Below are positions 33,341-42,700 of a stretch of DNA of 43,973 bases, in pieces. The position numbers and the translations under genes were made by a program. Below the pieces are notes generated by a model. That model did not search any database, was not told the origin of the DNA, and was given only the letters and a program-made list of their open reading frames with translations. Location of the stretch: assembly GCA_020048895.1 (NCBI GenBank), contig JAIFLV010000137.1:1-43973 (forward strand), given 5' to 3'. The DNA comes from Rhodoferax sp. GTDB lineage: Bacteria > Pseudomonadota > Gammaproteobacteria > Burkholderiales > Burkholderiaceae_C. How positions within the stretch are numbered: position 1 is the stretch's first letter; each line of letters opens with the position of its first letter.

Positions 33341-34031
33341 GGCAAAAAAAGGGCAAGAATCCAATGTGGTGTACGGCACCGAAGACTTGCTTACCAGCCT
33401 ATGTAATTCAGTCACCCGTGTCCTGACCGTGGCTACGCAATGCCACATCCATTACTCCGGCATGGTTCAACGCATCACGAAGACGTGCCTGAAGCCCGAT
33501 ATTGGCTGTTTCGTACTATTTGACGGCGGTTTCTCTGGCCTGGTCGTGCTCAATTTCTCAGCCCAAACTGCGATGGAGCTGTACGAGAGCTATATGCTCA
33601 ACATGGGCATGCCAAAGAGCGAGTTGGCCAGTGCACACACTTCTGATGAAGTCAGCAACATCATGGGTGAGTTGATGAACCAGATCGTGGGTGACTTTAC
33701 TGGCAAGGTGCGGCGTGAGTTGCAAACCCACATTACGCAGAACCAGCCAAAAATGCTGGTTCTCAACAAGCAAGTGGTGCTTAGTGTTGACACACACCTG
33801 GACAAACCCGAGGCGCGGCGTGTCACTTTCTATACCGGGCGCAACAACATCTTTTATCTCGAGCTGGCCATTGACCGGACGGAGTTCATCAAGTTGCACG
33901 ATTTCGAAGCCAACGAAGTGCCGGACCCGGATGCGTTGATTGACCAGACCAATTCTGAGCAGCTTTCTGCGGCTGTGTCAGCCACAGAACCCGATGCACA
34001 TGCCGATCTTTTGAAGTCGCTTGGAATGTAA
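33339..34031 (+). CDS. DUF3334-family, CheX-like protein
   Basis: A 230-residue cytoplasmic protein of the DUF3334 type, related to the CheC/CheX fold. Visible: EDLLTSLCNSVTRVL, RITKTCLKPDIGCFVLFDGG, FSGLVVLNFSAQTAMELYES, then the CheX-like helix HTSDEVSNIMGELMNQIVGD and RRVTFYTGRNNIFYLELAID. CheC/CheX proteins dephosphorylate CheY-P using an E-x2-N type motif; here the comparable stretch is MGELMNQ. The exact role is unknown. Ribosome site AGAGGTGTGAC. Confidence 0.85.
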   Translation: MAKKGQESNVVYGTEDLLTSLCNSVTRVLTVATQCHIHYSGMVQRITKTCLKPDIGCFVLFDGGFSGLVVLNFSAQTAMELYESYMLNMGMPKSELASAHTSDEVSNIMGELMNQIVGDFTGKVRRELQTHITQNQPKMLVLNKQVVLSVDTHLDKPEARRVTFYTGRNNIFYLELAIDRTEFIKLHDFEANEVPDPDALIDQTNSEQLSAAVSATEPDAHADLLKSLGM

Positions 34032-34074
34032 TGACATAGCGGCCAGCCACTTTTTCAAACCTAAGGAGTTGCAA

Positions 34075-34428
34075 TTGAGCACTTTTGACCACAGCAGCCT
34101 GATCAAGAATATCAATGAGAATCTGGCCCCACTTCGAAAATCTCAGCCCGATGCAATGCAGGCTTTTGGCCAGCTTGCCAAGACTTCCATGGCCGAAGGG
34201 GCTGTGAGTTCCAAGCACAAGGAACTGATCGCACTGGCCATCGGGATCACCCAACATTGCTCAGGTTGCATTGGCTTTCATGTCAAGGCGCTGGTTAAAC
34301 TGGGTTGCACGCGCCAGGAGCTCGAGGAAATGCTGACGGTTTGTGTTTATATGGGTGGGGGGCCGGCGCTGATGTACGCATCGGAAGCGATCAATGCATT
34401 TGAGAAAATGCAGCTACCGACTTCCTGA
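34075..34428 (+). CDS. AhpD-like carboxymuconolactone decarboxylase family protein
   Basis: Alkylhydroperoxidase-D fold protein of 117 residues. The active-site-type motif HCSGCIGFHVKALVKLGCTR has the CxxC plus His of peroxidase-active members. TTG 34075 is chosen since AAGGAG lies six bases upstream; TTG 34069 and 34021 are also in frame. The gene begins 43 bases after the DUF3334 stop and is probably co-transcribed. Confidence 0.85.
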   Translation: MSTFDHSSLIKNINENLAPLRKSQPDAMQAFGQLAKTSMAEGAVSSKHKELIALAIGITQHCSGCIGFHVKALVKLGCTRQELEEMLTVCVYMGGGPALMYASEAINAFEKMQLPTS

Positions 34429-34590
34429 GCGGTGAGTCTGGCGTTGCCGCAGTCGGCCACAAGAGTCTGCAAATGCCATCGGATAAGCGTGCGGCTTAGG
34501 CAAAATTACCAAGTGGCACCAGGTGCGGATAAGACGCCTGTGGTGGCATAAAGTGTCGACATCGTGTTTCAACAATGAATAGGAGATTTC

Positions 34591-34815
34591 ATGTTTTCAG
34601 AATTCAGCGGGCTTGTAGCGCAGCTTAAAGCGACCGACCCAACTTTTGCGGCACTCTTTGACAAGCATACCGCGCTTGATGAAAAGGTAAGGCGAATGGA
34701 AACCCATGCGGAACCAGGAACACATGAGGAAATCGAGATTTTGAAAAAAGAGAAGCTGCTGATCAAGGATCACGTGTATGCGATGCTGAAAAAGGCCGGT
34801 ATTCCAGCCACTTGA
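34591..34815 (+). CDS. YdcH-family (DUF465) small protein
   Basis: A 74-residue, highly charged helical protein: FAALFDKHTALDEKVRRMET, then EEIEILKKEKLLIKDHVYAM, the DUF465 pattern. Ribosome site AGGAG. Function unknown in the family. The 162 bases before it show no clear gene or promoter. Confidence 0.88.
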   Translation: MFSEFSGLVAQLKATDPTFAALFDKHTALDEKVRRMETHAEPGTHEEIEILKKEKLLIKDHVYAMLKKAGIPAT

Positions 34816-34835
34816 GCGGATCCCCGACCGCTCGA

Positions 34836-35237
34836 TCAAGCGCTCTTGTTAATCATCAAGCCTTGCTGAAAGTTCTCCATATCTCTGGAGATCTGCAAGG
34901 CTTCTTCGGACGGAAACTGCCAGACGATGTCTTTGGTTGAGCGGTCTGTCATGCGCACAATGGTTTTACCGCTGCCTTCGTCAATCGAGAACTGCAGGTC
35001 CGAGGCGCGTGCGTTCATCGTTCGCTGAAGATCATTCACAATAGTTTTCAGTTCCTCAGGCGCTGGCGCTGTTTTTGCCAGCCTTTCAATCGACTGGAGT
35101 TCTGACGCCGGCGGCAACTGTGTGGTCTCGGCGCGACCAGCCTCAACGGGGCTGCCACGCGCGACAGGTGGAGTGCGTCCCCCCTGTGGTGTGGCGGCAC
35201 CCATTAACGGTGTGCCCAGTGATGCAATGGTAGACAT
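34836..35237 (-). CDS. flaG: FlaG-family flagellar protein
   Basis: Flagellin-gene-associated protein that affects filament length in some bacteria. From ATG 35237 it is 133 residues with a Pro/Ser-rich N-terminal half and the FlaG core LQFSIDEGSGKTIVRMTDRSTKDIVWQFPSEE (split across about residues 83-114). The far longer upstream frame is shadow. A sigma-28-like promoter candidate lies 63 bases before the start. No fliC or fliD is in the window. Confidence 0.85.
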   Translation of the reverse strand: MSTIASLGTPLMGAATPQGGRTPPVARGSPVEAGRAETTQLPPASELQSIERLAKTAPAPEELKTIVNDLQRTMNARASDLQFSIDEGSGKTIVRMTDRSTKDIVWQFPSEEALQISRDMENFQQGLMINKSA

Positions 35238-35299
35238 GGCTGCAATTTTCTTTCGACTCTTTGTCTGAGAACGCCAAAAATACTGGTGCCTCTCACCTT

Positions 35300-35326
35300 G
35301 TATCGGCATCCCACGTAAGAACTTGA
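35300..35326 (-). promoter_or_regulatory. sigma-28 (FliA)-like promoter for flaG
   Basis: On the minus strand TCAA - 15 bases - GCCGATAC matches the flagellar consensus TAAA-N15-GCCGATAA at ten of twelve bases. It points at flaG. Confidence 0.6.
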
Positions 35327-35328
35327 GG

Positions 35329-35336
35329 GCCGATAA
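35329..35336 (+). promoter_or_regulatory. sigma-28-like -10 element toward the DUF342 gene
   Basis: A perfect GCCGATAA faces the DUF342 gene 140 bases downstream but has no good TAAA at the right distance (CCCA instead). With the flaG element it forms a TATCGGC...GCCGATA inverted repeat, so it may instead be an operator-like symmetry. Confidence 0.35.
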
Positions 35337-35475
35337 GTTGAATTGCATCATCACATCGGAGGTCAAAAGGGATGGGGAGTCGATTCTGGAACGACCCGCA
35401 GTGGTTAAGCTTTTCGCAAAAGTGATATGGTCCCGACATTGAAAGAAAAAGCACAAGCACACAAGCGCTACCTCC

Positions 35476-37080
35476 ATGGACCTACCTGATATTTCCATCG
35501 TCGAGACTGATGGGCTCGTATTCTTGCGCGGCCAGCCAAATCGTGCGCGGGAGCCGGTTGATGAAGCCAGCCTGCGGGCGCTGTTGGCAGAATTCGCAGA
35601 CGCGGGCTGCGTTCTTGACGATAGCGCGATCGCAACCGCAGTACAGCATTGCAATGGCAGACCAGATCCCTTCGCTATCCAGGTGGCGCAGAGGTATGAC
35701 GCCCAAATCCACGTTCGGATTGCCAAGGACGACATGGTGGCTGAAATCAGCATTGCTGCAGCCTGCGGCGGCAGGGTCGCTACCGTCGGGGACATTATTC
35801 AGGCGTTGACACAGGCCGGCGTGCTTTTTGGAATTGACGACACGGCCATGCTGCACGCGTGTGACCAGGGAGCATGCAGTGCCACGCGAATTGCCGTGGG
35901 AACCATGCCGCAGGACGGAGTAGACGCCTGGTTCGAAGAACTGATTCCTCACACTGCTGACAGGGCGCCCAAGGTCGATGAAAATGGGTTGATCGACTAT
36001 CGGGAACATGGCGCGATCGAGGTGGTGTCCGCTGGGATGCCACTTATGCGGCGCCATCCGGCCACCATGGGTAACCCGGGTCGCACCGTTCGAGGAAGAA
36101 CCCTTACCGCAAAGCCGGGCCGCGATGAACCGTTTGCGTCGCAACTCGTCGGCGCCCATTGCGACGCCAGTGACCCCAATCTTTTGGTGGCAACCCAAAC
36201 GGGGCAGCCTGTACGTATCAGTGGCGGCGTCATGGTTGAACCAGTGCTGCAGGTCGCCGAGGTGAATATGGCATCTGGCAATATCCATTTTGAAGGCTCG
36301 GTCCAGGTCAAAGGAGACGTGGTTGCGGGCATGACTGTTCAGGCCAGCGGAGACATTCTTGTTGCCGGTATGGTCGACGGCGGTGTGCTGGAGGCGGGTG
36401 GCGACATCCGGATTGCAGGTGGCGTAATTGCCCATGCCAAATTGCACGCGAGCGGTGCAATCCAAGCAAAGTTTGCACAGGGCGTGCAGATTCAAGCGGG
36501 CACCGTGCTGGCGATTGCCGACATGGCCATGGACTGCCAGTTGACTTCACTCAACCAGATCCTGATTGGTGCCGAGAATCCCGGCAAGGCGCGCTTGGTG
36601 GGTGGCTCGGCAACTGCGATGATGCTTGTGAGCGTGCCGCTGCTGGGGTCATCCAAGGCTACGGTGACCAAGGTCTCTGTCGGGTCCAATTCCGAATTGA
36701 TGGCGCGCTACGCGGCATTGGAAAAGCGCATCGCGCAGGAAAAGGAAACGGAAGAGTCACTAGAGAAACTCATCAAGCAAGTGATGGTGAACAAAGACCC
36801 GAAAGGCATGTTGCCTCGCATTCAGGCCTCGCGCCAGCATGCTATTCAAGTGTGGGGTCAATCACTCGCAGAGAAGAGGGAGCTGGAAGCACAAATTGCG
36901 TTTGCGCTTACCGCAAAGATCGTCGTGGGTACGGCAGTGGAGGGCGCGGTCGACATGTCTTTTGGCAACCATGCCACCCGTATCCGCAAAGAGTATCCAA
37001 GTGGAACGTTCGCACTCGATCCTGCCGAATTGGTAGTCTCATTTGCTGATGCAATGGGGCGTACTACTCTGCTGACCTAG
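35476..37080 (+). CDS. DUF342/FapA-family polar or flagellar protein
   Basis: A 534-residue protein. The first third is a mixed alpha/beta region (DLPDISIVETDGLVFLRGQ, AQIHVRIAKDDMVAEISIAA). The middle has the DUF342 right-handed beta-helix repeats: GNIHFEGSVQVKGDVVAGMT, VQASGDILVAGMVDGG, LEAGGDIRIAGGVIAH. A C-terminal coiled-coil follows (ARYAALEKRIAQEKETEESL). FapA in Vibrio acts in polar flagellum function; the present gene faces flaG. Confidence 0.85.
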   Translation: MDLPDISIVETDGLVFLRGQPNRAREPVDEASLRALLAEFADAGCVLDDSAIATAVQHCNGRPDPFAIQVAQRYDAQIHVRIAKDDMVAEISIAAACGGRVATVGDIIQALTQAGVLFGIDDTAMLHACDQGACSATRIAVGTMPQDGVDAWFEELIPHTADRAPKVDENGLIDYREHGAIEVVSAGMPLMRRHPATMGNPGRTVRGRTLTAKPGRDEPFASQLVGAHCDASDPNLLVATQTGQPVRISGGVMVEPVLQVAEVNMASGNIHFEGSVQVKGDVVAGMTVQASGDILVAGMVDGGVLEAGGDIRIAGGVIAHAKLHASGAIQAKFAQGVQIQAGTVLAIADMAMDCQLTSLNQILIGAENPGKARLVGGSATAMMLVSVPLLGSSKATVTKVSVGSNSELMARYAALEKRIAQEKETEESLEKLIKQVMVNKDPKGMLPRIQASRQHAIQVWGQSLAEKRELEAQIAFALTAKIVVGTAVEGAVDMSFGNHATRIRKEYPSGTFALDPAELVVSFADAMGRTTLLT

Positions 37081-37157
37081 CCCCGCGGTGGCGCTGAATG
37101 CATCTCCTGCGCGGCCTGCAAGTCGCCGTCCGCACGTTCCGCCGCATCGGATATAGC

Positions 37158-37211
37158 CTAAATCGGCCTGTAACGCCCGTCCTGTATGCGTAAGCTGCTA
37201 TCGTATTTGCA
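37158..37211 (+). repeat. dispersed repeat copy R4 (between DUF342 and AraC genes)
   Basis: It reads CCTAAATCGGCCTGTAACGC, CCGTCCTGTATGCGTAAGCT, then GCTATCGTATTTGCA. The first 40 bases match R1 and R2 closely; the tail has lost its pairing. It sits in the gap between two convergent genes. Confidence 0.75.
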
Positions 37212-38240
37212 CTATTCGGTGGTTTTCCGGGTCTGCGTGCGATACTGTCTTGGGGTAACGCCGAGCCAGCGGCGAAAGGTGCGGCTGAAGTTGGAAGCAT
37301 CCTGAAACCCCAAATCACTGGCGATGCTCTCTACGGATGCATCACCCTGCCGCAAGGCGTGGGTAGCCTGATCTCTACGCATTGCATCGAGTAGCACCTG
37401 ATAGCTGGTTCCCTCTGCCTTGAGCTTACGGATCAAGGTGCGCGAAGATACGTTCAACTGAGTGCTCAGCTCGGACAATGACAGCAGTTTGTCACCACTG
37501 TGCCGTCGCAGGTTAGTCTCCACTTTGGCAGTCAATGCATTGGTGGTCAGAGCCGAAGCGGTCTTTTCCAGCACTTTGTTTGCCAATTCATAAGCCTCGG
37601 CGTCGGCCGTCAAGCAGGCCATATTCAGCATGGCAAGAGGCAGGTGAAAGGCTAGATGCGCCGCATCAAAGCGCAAGCATCCCACACCAAAACGTTGGTA
37701 TTGCGCCGCCCAGGCCGGCTGTGGAAAAGGAAAATCCACCGTCATGGGCTCCAAGACCGGCCCAATGGCGGCTTTCATTGCCGTCAGCAACATGGCACAG
37801 TAGTTCTCGCCAATAAATTGGCGCAATGGTCCAAGGTCAATCTTTTCACGTACTTCCAAGGTGCCGCCTTCAGGCCGCTCGAAAAAAGTGAACTCCAGCG
37901 CCTCGGTTTGAACATGCGAAAACCGGCCAAGGGTCTGCAGCATTTGCCGCAGGTCACGGCTAGTCATTGCGGCGTGGCCGATCACGCCGTGTACCGATAC
38001 CGGTGCGCTTTCACCCAACTCCAAACCCAGCCACGGGCACTGCAAGGCAACTTTGGCAGCATTGACGAGCTGATAAATGGTGGCAAAGTTGATCGGATTC
38101 GTGTCTGTTGACAGCGTGGCCCAGTGGAGCCCTGCCTGAGCGAAGACGGCATCGGCATCTGCCCCCCGGCTTTTCAAAAGCATGTAAAGCATGCGGGGGT
38201 ACGCCGGCTGGGTTGAAATGGTTTGCAGGGTGTCGCTCAT
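37212..38240 (-). CDS. AraC-family transcriptional regulator
   Basis: A 342-residue regulator with an N-terminal Arabinose_bd-type (OruR/QseD-like) domain (PRMLYMLLKSRGADADAVF, GLELGESAPVSVHGVIGHAA) and a C-terminal AraC HTH (LSLSELSTQLNVSSRTLIRK and ASDLGFQDASNFSRTFRRW). ATG 38240 was chosen over 38267. It is divergent from a solute-binding protein gene, a common arrangement for a local regulator. Palindrome and direct repeats lie in the shared intergenic region. Confidence 0.92.
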   Translation of the reverse strand: MSDTLQTISTQPAYPRMLYMLLKSRGADADAVFAQAGLHWATLSTDTNPINFATIYQLVNAAKVALQCPWLGLELGESAPVSVHGVIGHAAMTSRDLRQMLQTLGRFSHVQTEALEFTFFERPEGGTLEVREKIDLGPLRQFIGENYCAMLLTAMKAAIGPVLEPMTVDFPFPQPAWAAQYQRFGVGCLRFDAAHLAFHLPLAMLNMACLTADAEAYELANKVLEKTASALTTNALTAKVETNLRRHSGDKLLSLSELSTQLNVSSRTLIRKLKAEGTSYQVLLDAMRRDQATHALRQGDASVESIASDLGFQDASNFSRTFRRWLGVTPRQYRTQTRKTTE

Positions 38241-38267
38241 GGGTCCAACGATGCATGATCTTGTCAT

Positions 38268-38369
38268 TTTGAGACGATTTTATGGCAGTTTTAACTCTGT
38301 GCCGCACATTGCATTGCCCCGACAATCGCGGGTTTGCACGTGAATTTCCCGTCGGGAAAATTTGAGACG
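38268..38369. promoter_or_regulatory. candidate operators between AraC gene and SBP gene
   Basis: Two direct repeats TTTGAGACG (38268-38276 and 38361-38369) are 93 bases apart. Between them is an almost perfect palindrome TTTCCCG-T-CGGGAAA (38345-38359). AraC proteins often bind direct repeats. The stretch holds no gene. Confidence 0.4.
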
Positions 38370-38434
38370 GGCTCACCTCCTGCAATTTGTACAGAGTGCC
38401 AAGCAGTCTGTTTTCGAGAAATCTGATAGCCATC

Positions 38435-39751
38435 ATGCATGCTTTGGTCAGGAAGAAGATTGGCTTGGCCATCGCGTTGGTCATTGCCCTTGCTGTTGGC
38501 GTGTATGCCCTCAAAAGCGATGTGCTACGGCCAGTAACGGCAACGCGCGACTTCAACGGAAAATCTTTCCGTCTGCTGGTGGTGGGTGACCCGTTTGCCA
38601 ATGCGCTGCAGGTGGCAAGCGCCGAACTTGCCAAGCGCTCCGGCGCACGCATCAACATCGAAGTGGTCGGGTACAACGATGTGCGCCGTTTGATTCTGCA
38701 AAACGCCACGGATGCGCAATCGGAATACGACGTGGTCAGTTTCGATGTGGTCTGGACCGGCGAGTTCGCCACTGCCAAGGCACTCTCGCCATTGCGGATG
38801 AATCGTGCTCCGGAGCTGGATGCGCAAGACTTCCTGCCATTGGCAATGCAGCAGTCCCGGGTGGGACATGATCAGTTGGGCCTGCCCATCGAGCCGCATC
38901 CCGAGTTGCTCTGGATGCGCACCGATCTGCTGGCGCAGGCTGGTCTGGCGGCACCGACCACCACCGACGATCTGTTGGCAGTTGCCAAAGCGCTAATGCG
39001 ACCCCGGGAAGGACGCTATGGCCTGTGCTGGAACGGGCAGCGGGGTCAGGCATTGGGCCAGCAAATGGCGCACTTTTATGGCGCTTTTGGCCAACCCCTG
39101 CTGGATGCGGCCGGCCGCCCCACCCTGGACACACCGCGTGCGCTGGCGGCGGCACGCTTTGCACAGGCGCTGCTGGCGGTGTCGCCGCCGGACATTCTGG
39201 CGATGGCCTGGGATCAGCGCACCCGCGCCTTTGCCAAAGGCGCCTGCGCCATGACCTATGAGTGGGCCGCGCGCTCGTACCTGGCCGAACAAGACCCTGC
39301 CTCGGTGGTTGCCGGCAAGGTCACCTATCTGCCCGCTCCGCATGCCAAGGGTGAGCAGTCTCTGACTCCGCTGGGAACGTGGAGCCTGGGCGTTCCCGCC
39401 AATCTGGGTGCGCGACATGACGATGTCGAGCAGTTTCTGTTCTGGTTGTCGGAACCAGCGCAGCAACGCCTCCTGGCGCACGCCGGAAACGGCGGCATGC
39501 CACGCATGACGCTGTTGGACGACAAGCAACTGATCAGCCGCTACCCGGCTTTTCCGGTGGTCTCTAAACTCAGTCGTGATCATGCGTTGTCGGACTTGAT
39601 GCGACCAGGCGTGCCGCAGTGGTCGGGCCTGGCTGAGTTGATGGGCACGGTTTTTCACGACATGCTCAGTGGCAATCTGACGCCTGAAGCGGCAATCGCC
39701 TTGGCGCAAACACGTGCACTGCAGTTGTTTGCAGCGCCCGCGGTGCCGTGA
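38435..39751 (+). CDS. extracellular solute-binding protein (family 1, sugar type)
   Basis: A 438-residue periplasmic binding protein with an N-terminal hydrophobic segment (KIGLAIALVIALAVGVYA), either cleaved or an anchor. The SBP_bac_1 pattern is visible: FRLLVVGDPFANALQVASAE, then ARINIEVVGYNDVRRLILQN, YDVVSFDVVWTGEFATAKAL, LPIEPHPELLWMRTDLLAQA, FAKGACAMTYEWAARSYL and PLGTWSLGVPANLGARHDDV. No ABC permease or ATPase gene is near. Its stop overlaps the start of the GGDEF-EAL gene (GTGATG), so it is likely a ligand sensor partner. The frame to 38387 is not used. Confidence 0.85.
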   Translation: MHALVRKKIGLAIALVIALAVGVYALKSDVLRPVTATRDFNGKSFRLLVVGDPFANALQVASAELAKRSGARINIEVVGYNDVRRLILQNATDAQSEYDVVSFDVVWTGEFATAKALSPLRMNRAPELDAQDFLPLAMQQSRVGHDQLGLPIEPHPELLWMRTDLLAQAGLAAPTTTDDLLAVAKALMRPREGRYGLCWNGQRGQALGQQMAHFYGAFGQPLLDAAGRPTLDTPRALAAARFAQALLAVSPPDILAMAWDQRTRAFAKGACAMTYEWAARSYLAEQDPASVVAGKVTYLPAPHAKGEQSLTPLGTWSLGVPANLGARHDDVEQFLFWLSEPAQQRLLAHAGNGGMPRMTLLDDKQLISRYPAFPVVSKLSRDHALSDLMRPGVPQWSGLAELMGTVFHDMLSGNLTPEAAIALAQTRALQLFAAPAVP

Positions 39752-42700
39752 TGGGCTGGCCAATTCCCGGGCGACTGCAGAATCGTCTGTCTCTGGTGTT
39801 GGTGTTGGCCCTGATCCTGCCGGTCAGCGTTGTGGCCTGGTATGCCGTCCACAAATCGACGCAGGCACTGGTGCGCACCGTGGAGATCGATCACCTGCAA
39901 AACCTCAAAGTCCGGGTGTCAGATGCCCAGGCCCTGCTGGAGCAGCCGCGTGCCGACTTGTACGAACTCAGTCAGAACCCTCGTTTGCGACTGGTGCTCG
40001 ATTTGAATGTTGCGCAGCGTGGTGCGCGAGAGATCGAAATCGAGGATCTGCTGCGCTCATTTGTTGACCGTTCAGCCGGGTTGTATGCGCGTGCCTACTG
40101 GATCGATGAGAAAGGCCAGGTTCCCATCGCCACCGACGCAGTCGGGCACGGACTTGCTCCGGCGATCAGTGCGGCATTGTTCTCGGGCGCTGGCCAATTG
40201 GTCAGCATCCCCGGGCGACAGTCCATTTTTATCGGTGCCATGACGGTACAGACAAATCCTTCAGGCGGACTTGACGCGTCTGAGATTCCATACGCCTTGT
40301 CGATGCGCCGAAGTGATGGTGGCATCGGTGGCGTGCTGGTGGTGGAACTTGATGCAAAGCGTGTATTCGGGGAACTTGCAAGAACACACGAAGGCACCCA
40401 ACAAACCCATACCTGGGTGCTGGACCGCAGTGGAAAATCGCTGGTCAAGCCAAGCAACGCAGCGACCGATGACTGGGCGTTGCAAAGACCGCACGACTGC
40501 AAAGAGATCCTGACGCGAACGTCCGGCGCACTGTTTGATACCGTTGACCAACCGGATGCGTTACAGGTGTTTGCACGCCTGCGGCCGATGGGTCAGTCGG
40601 CTATTCAGTGGACGGTTGTCGACCAGATACCTTTGAGTGCGGCGATGGCGCAGATTCGGACTGCCCAGAGCATCATTGTTGCGCTGTCGCTGGGGTGCCT
40701 GTTGCTCGCCTGGTGGGGAGCGCGCCAGGTTACCCGTTCCATCGTTCGGCCTCTGGAGTCGCTGGCGCTAGCAGCACAACAAATCGGCGAGCAAGACCAC
40801 GACAGCCCACTGCCGACAAAAACCGGTGCCAGGGAAATCACCGATCTGGCACTGGCGTTTGAAGCCATGCGCTCACGCATCAGGCGATTGCTCAGCGACC
40901 TGCGGCGGTCGACGAGCATGCTGGAAACATCGCAGCAGTTGTCGCTGACAGGAGGCTGGGAGGTCGATCCGCAGCACTACACGGTGCGCTGGACCGAGCA
41001 GACCTACCGCATATTCGAGCTGCCGCAGCCGGATCCGATCGTCGAGATGCCGGTCGCAGAAGCGCTCCTTTACTACGTGCCGCAGTCCATCCCGGTGCTG
41101 AAGTCCGCGCTTGATCTGGCGCTCGCGCAGGGGACGCCGTTCGATCTGACCCTGCAGATTCGCACCGCTAGCAATCGCCTGCGCTGGGTCAATGTGGTGA
41201 GTCAGGCGACTTCGTCCGAAGGGCGCACGGTCAAACTCTCTGGCGCCATTCAGGACATCACCGAGCGCCAGGAGGCCCAGGAGGCATTGCGGATTGCCGC
41301 GACGGCATTTGAATCGCAGCAGGGGATGACCGTAACCGATACCAATACGGTGATCCTGCGCGTCAACTCGGCCTTCACCGAGATCACAGGTTACAGCGAA
41401 GAAGAGGCGGTGGGTCAGACCACGAGCATGCTCCGGTCGGGTCGCCACGACGCCAGTTTCTATGCAACCATGTGGCGCAGCCTCAACACCACTGGTGGCT
41501 GGCAGGGCGAGATCTGGAATCGGCGCAAGAACGGCGAGATTTATCCGGAGTGGCGCATGATCACCGCTGTCAAGGACCATGGCGGCGCGGTTACCCATTA
41601 TGTGAGTAGCTTTGTCGACATCACCCAGCGCAAGAAGGCCGAAGAGGAGGTTCACGATCTGGCCTTCTACGATCCGCTGACGCACCTGCCCAACCGGCGT
41701 TTGCTGCTCGACCGCCTGAAACAGGCGCTGGCATCGAGCGGGCGCAACAAGCGGCATGGTGCACTGCTGTTCATCGATCTGGATAACTTTCGCAACCTCA
41801 ACGATACGCTGGGTCATGATGTGGGCGATCTGCTGTTGCAACAGGTCGCCCAACGCTTGTTGACCTGTGTGCGCGAGGGCGATACCCTGGCGCGCATAGG
41901 TGGTGACGAATTCGTAGTGATGCTCGAAGACCTGAGCAAGACCCCGGTAGACGCGGCCAATCAGGCAGAAACCGTGGGCGAGAAGATTCTGCAAACCCTC
42001 AACCTGCCGTATGAATTGGAGGGTGCGTTGCATCACAGCACGCCCAGCATCGGCGTGACGTTGTTTGCGGATCATCGGACCGGCGTCGACGAGTTGCTCA
42101 AACGTGCTGACCTGGCGATGTACCAGGCCAAGGCGGTTGGCCGTAACAACATGCGCTTCTTCGACCCCGAGATGCAGGCCGTCATCGCCACACGCTCGGC
42201 GCTCGAAGCGGATCTGCGAGCGGCGATCGAAGGTTCACAGTTTCTGCTGTATTACCAGGCCCAGGTGGTGGGCGATGGACACCTGATCGGCGCCGAAGCG
42301 CTATTGCGTTGGCCCCACCCGGTGCGTGGGATGGTGTCGCCGGGGGTGTTTATCCCGGTGGCAGAGGAAACGGATCTGATTGTGCCGCTCGGTTTGTGGG
42401 TGCTGGAAACGGCCTGCGCCCAATTGGCCCAATGGGCGACCCACCCGGAAATGGCGCATCTGACGCTGGCTGTGAATGTCAGCGCAAGGCAGCTGAGGTT
42501 GCCCACCTTTGTGCAGGATGTGCTGACGACTATCGAGCGTTCTGGCGCCAACCCCCATCGGCTCAAACTCGAACTGACCGAGAGTCTTCTGGTCAAGGAT
42601 GTAGAAGACGTGATCTCGAAAATGTCGGCACTCAAAGCCAAGGGCGTTGGCTTCTCGCTCGATGATTTTGGCACCGGATACTCGTCGCTTTCCTACCTGA

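Noticed and set aside
35482..36495. 337-codon minus-strand ORF opposite the DUF342 gene
   Set aside because: The plus strand carries a full-length domain protein; the minus reading has no recognisable features.
40873..42075. 400-codon minus-strand ORF inside the GGDEF-EAL gene
   Set aside because: Antisense to intact PAS and GGDEF domains; low-complexity composition and no motif.
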